The notes beneath the pieces are model-generated. The model had not been told where the DNA came from, searched no databases, and saw nothing but the letters and a program-made list of their open reading frames with translations. A stretch of DNA of 64,000 nucleotides, taken from positions 806,001 to 870,000 of the forward strand of contig CAWAXW010000006.1 of the NCBI GenBank assembly GCA_963786155.1. Reading direction: 5' to 3'. Below are positions 63,289 to 64,000 of this stretch, in pieces. The number at the start of each line of letters is the position of its first letter. The first letter of the stretch is position 1. The position numbers were made by a program, and so were the translations under genes. Origin of the DNA: CAWAXW01 sp963786155 (GTDB lineage Bacteria; Actinomycetota; CADDZG01; WHSQ01).

Positions 63289-64000
63289 TGGGGGACCACA
63301 ACCTGGCGATGCTCGGCGAAAGCTCGTTCGAGCGACACGGCGACTACGAGTCCTTGTGGTTCGAGGAGACCTGGTATCGCTCCGGCGAGCTCATCGAGCG
63401 CGTTCGGAGGATGGCTTCCGGGTTCATCGAGCTTGGCATCGAGCCGGGGGACCGCGTCGTCGTGATGATGTCGAACACACCGGAAGTGGGCATCTGCTAT
63501 TCCGCCCTCTGGCGCGCGGGCGCGGCGATCACCCCGGCGATCTTCCTTCTGTCCACCGACGAGCTCGCGCACATCCTGCGGGACTCCGAAGCTCGTGCCG
63601 TGATCACGAGCCCGGAGTTCCTGCCCAACGTGAAGCTGGCGGCGCAGGGCGTCGACACCCTCAAGTGGATCCTCTCCACGGGGCCGGAAGAGGACGGGAT
63701 CGTTCCATTGACCTCACTGGAGGAAGCTAGCGCCGGTGAGATAGTCATCGCGCCGACGAGGACATGGCGGCCCTTATGTACACGGGCGGGACGACAGGCC
63801 GCGCCAAGGGCGTGATGCTGTCGCACTACAACCTCTGGCATGCCGGCTCCAGCCTGCAAGAGGCGTCTCATGTCCCAGGCATCACCCGTGGCCTGACCCC
63901 GCTGCCGCTGTCGCACTCCTACGGATTGCTCGTCACGGTCGTCGGACTCCATTCGACCGAGCCCGGAGTCGGAGTGTTGATGCGCTGGTTCGACCCGACG
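63285..64000 (+). CDS. AMP-dependent acyl-CoA synthetase/ligase, partial and frameshifted
   Basis: N-terminal part: YESLWFEETWYRSGELIERV, ASGFIELGIEPGDRVVVMMS and AAITPAIFLLSTDELAHILR. At about 63748-63755 an indel shifts IVIAPTRT to the frame ADEDMAALMYTGGTTGRAKG, which holds the adenylation A3 loop (YTGGTTGRAKG), and the frame continues past the window end (VMLSHYNLWHAGS). It would activate an acid that the crotonase then processes. The C-terminal half is outside the window. Confidence 0.8.

Noticed and set aside
1..64000. CRISPR array, rRNA or tRNA genes, transposase
   Set aside because: No regularly spaced repeats, tRNA cloverleaf or T-loop signature, rRNA-like stretch or transposase motifs were seen by eye; a tRNAscan or HMM run could still find a missed one.

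Overview
The window is one gene-dense, high-GC stretch (about 60 protein genes, no gene-free gap over 300 bp, no rRNA, tRNA or CRISPR array seen). Many GTG starts, several ECF-type sigma factors, Pkn-type Ser/Thr kinases with TolB-like propellers, an LLM-class (F420-type) oxidoreductase and DrrAB-like transporters point to an actinobacterium, probably an uncultured lineage known from metagenomes. This is an inference from gene content only. About ten genes are broken by a single small indel, often in a G/C run, so part of the frame damage may be assembly or read error.

Layout. 1-10 kb: secreted proteins with near-identical signal peptides, two paralogous transmembrane Ser/Thr kinases with PD40 propellers, an AAA ATPase coupled to the second kinase, a ParE/RHH toxin-antitoxin pair, and three copies of an intergenic palindrome. 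10-20 kb: secreted S15-type hydrolase, a receiver/terpenoid-cyclase-like pair, alpha/beta hydrolase, methyltransferase, three VOC proteins and a wrecked ceramidase-like gene. 20-24.6 kb: PIG-L deacetylase coupled to an ECF sigma gene, then a three-gene operon of a sigma-like protein, an unknown protein and a short Rad50/SbcC-like zinc-hook ATPase. 24.7-30.4 kb: an ion-homeostasis block (NhaA, KdpD/KdpE-like two-component system, KimA-like K+ transporter). 30-40 kb: VOC, GNAT, STAS, a SigX5-like ECF factor, DrrAB-like ABC exporter, EamA permease and small or house-keeping genes. 40-53.7 kb: an exoprotein island (S15 hydrolase, Asp-box propeller, LVIVD protein, ThuA-like protein, subtilase, Tat-exported multicopper oxidase). 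53.8-60.7 kb: a sugar/polyol cluster (TIM-barrel isomerase, Gfo/Idh dehydrogenase, ROK regulator, RbsABC-like importer with lipoprotein SBP). 60.7-64 kb: GH3 family protein, a TPR-like protein, and a crotonase plus acyl-CoA synthetase pair that runs off the end.

Most notable: (i) the sigma-like / unknown / Rad50-like operon at 21304-24591, a gene set I do not recognise as a described system; (ii) the sequence GATGAGTT followed exactly 23 nt later by GTCTTA upstream of three separate genes (13.7, 16.7 and 33.0 kb), a likely shared ECF promoter; (iii) the repeated CCACGATCGTGG palindrome, always 53-56 nt upstream of a minus-strand gene, and evidence that the first kinase arose by duplication of the ATPase-kinase module with loss of the ATPase; (iv) a KdpDE-like system divergent from a KimA-like transporter with no kdpFABC in view.
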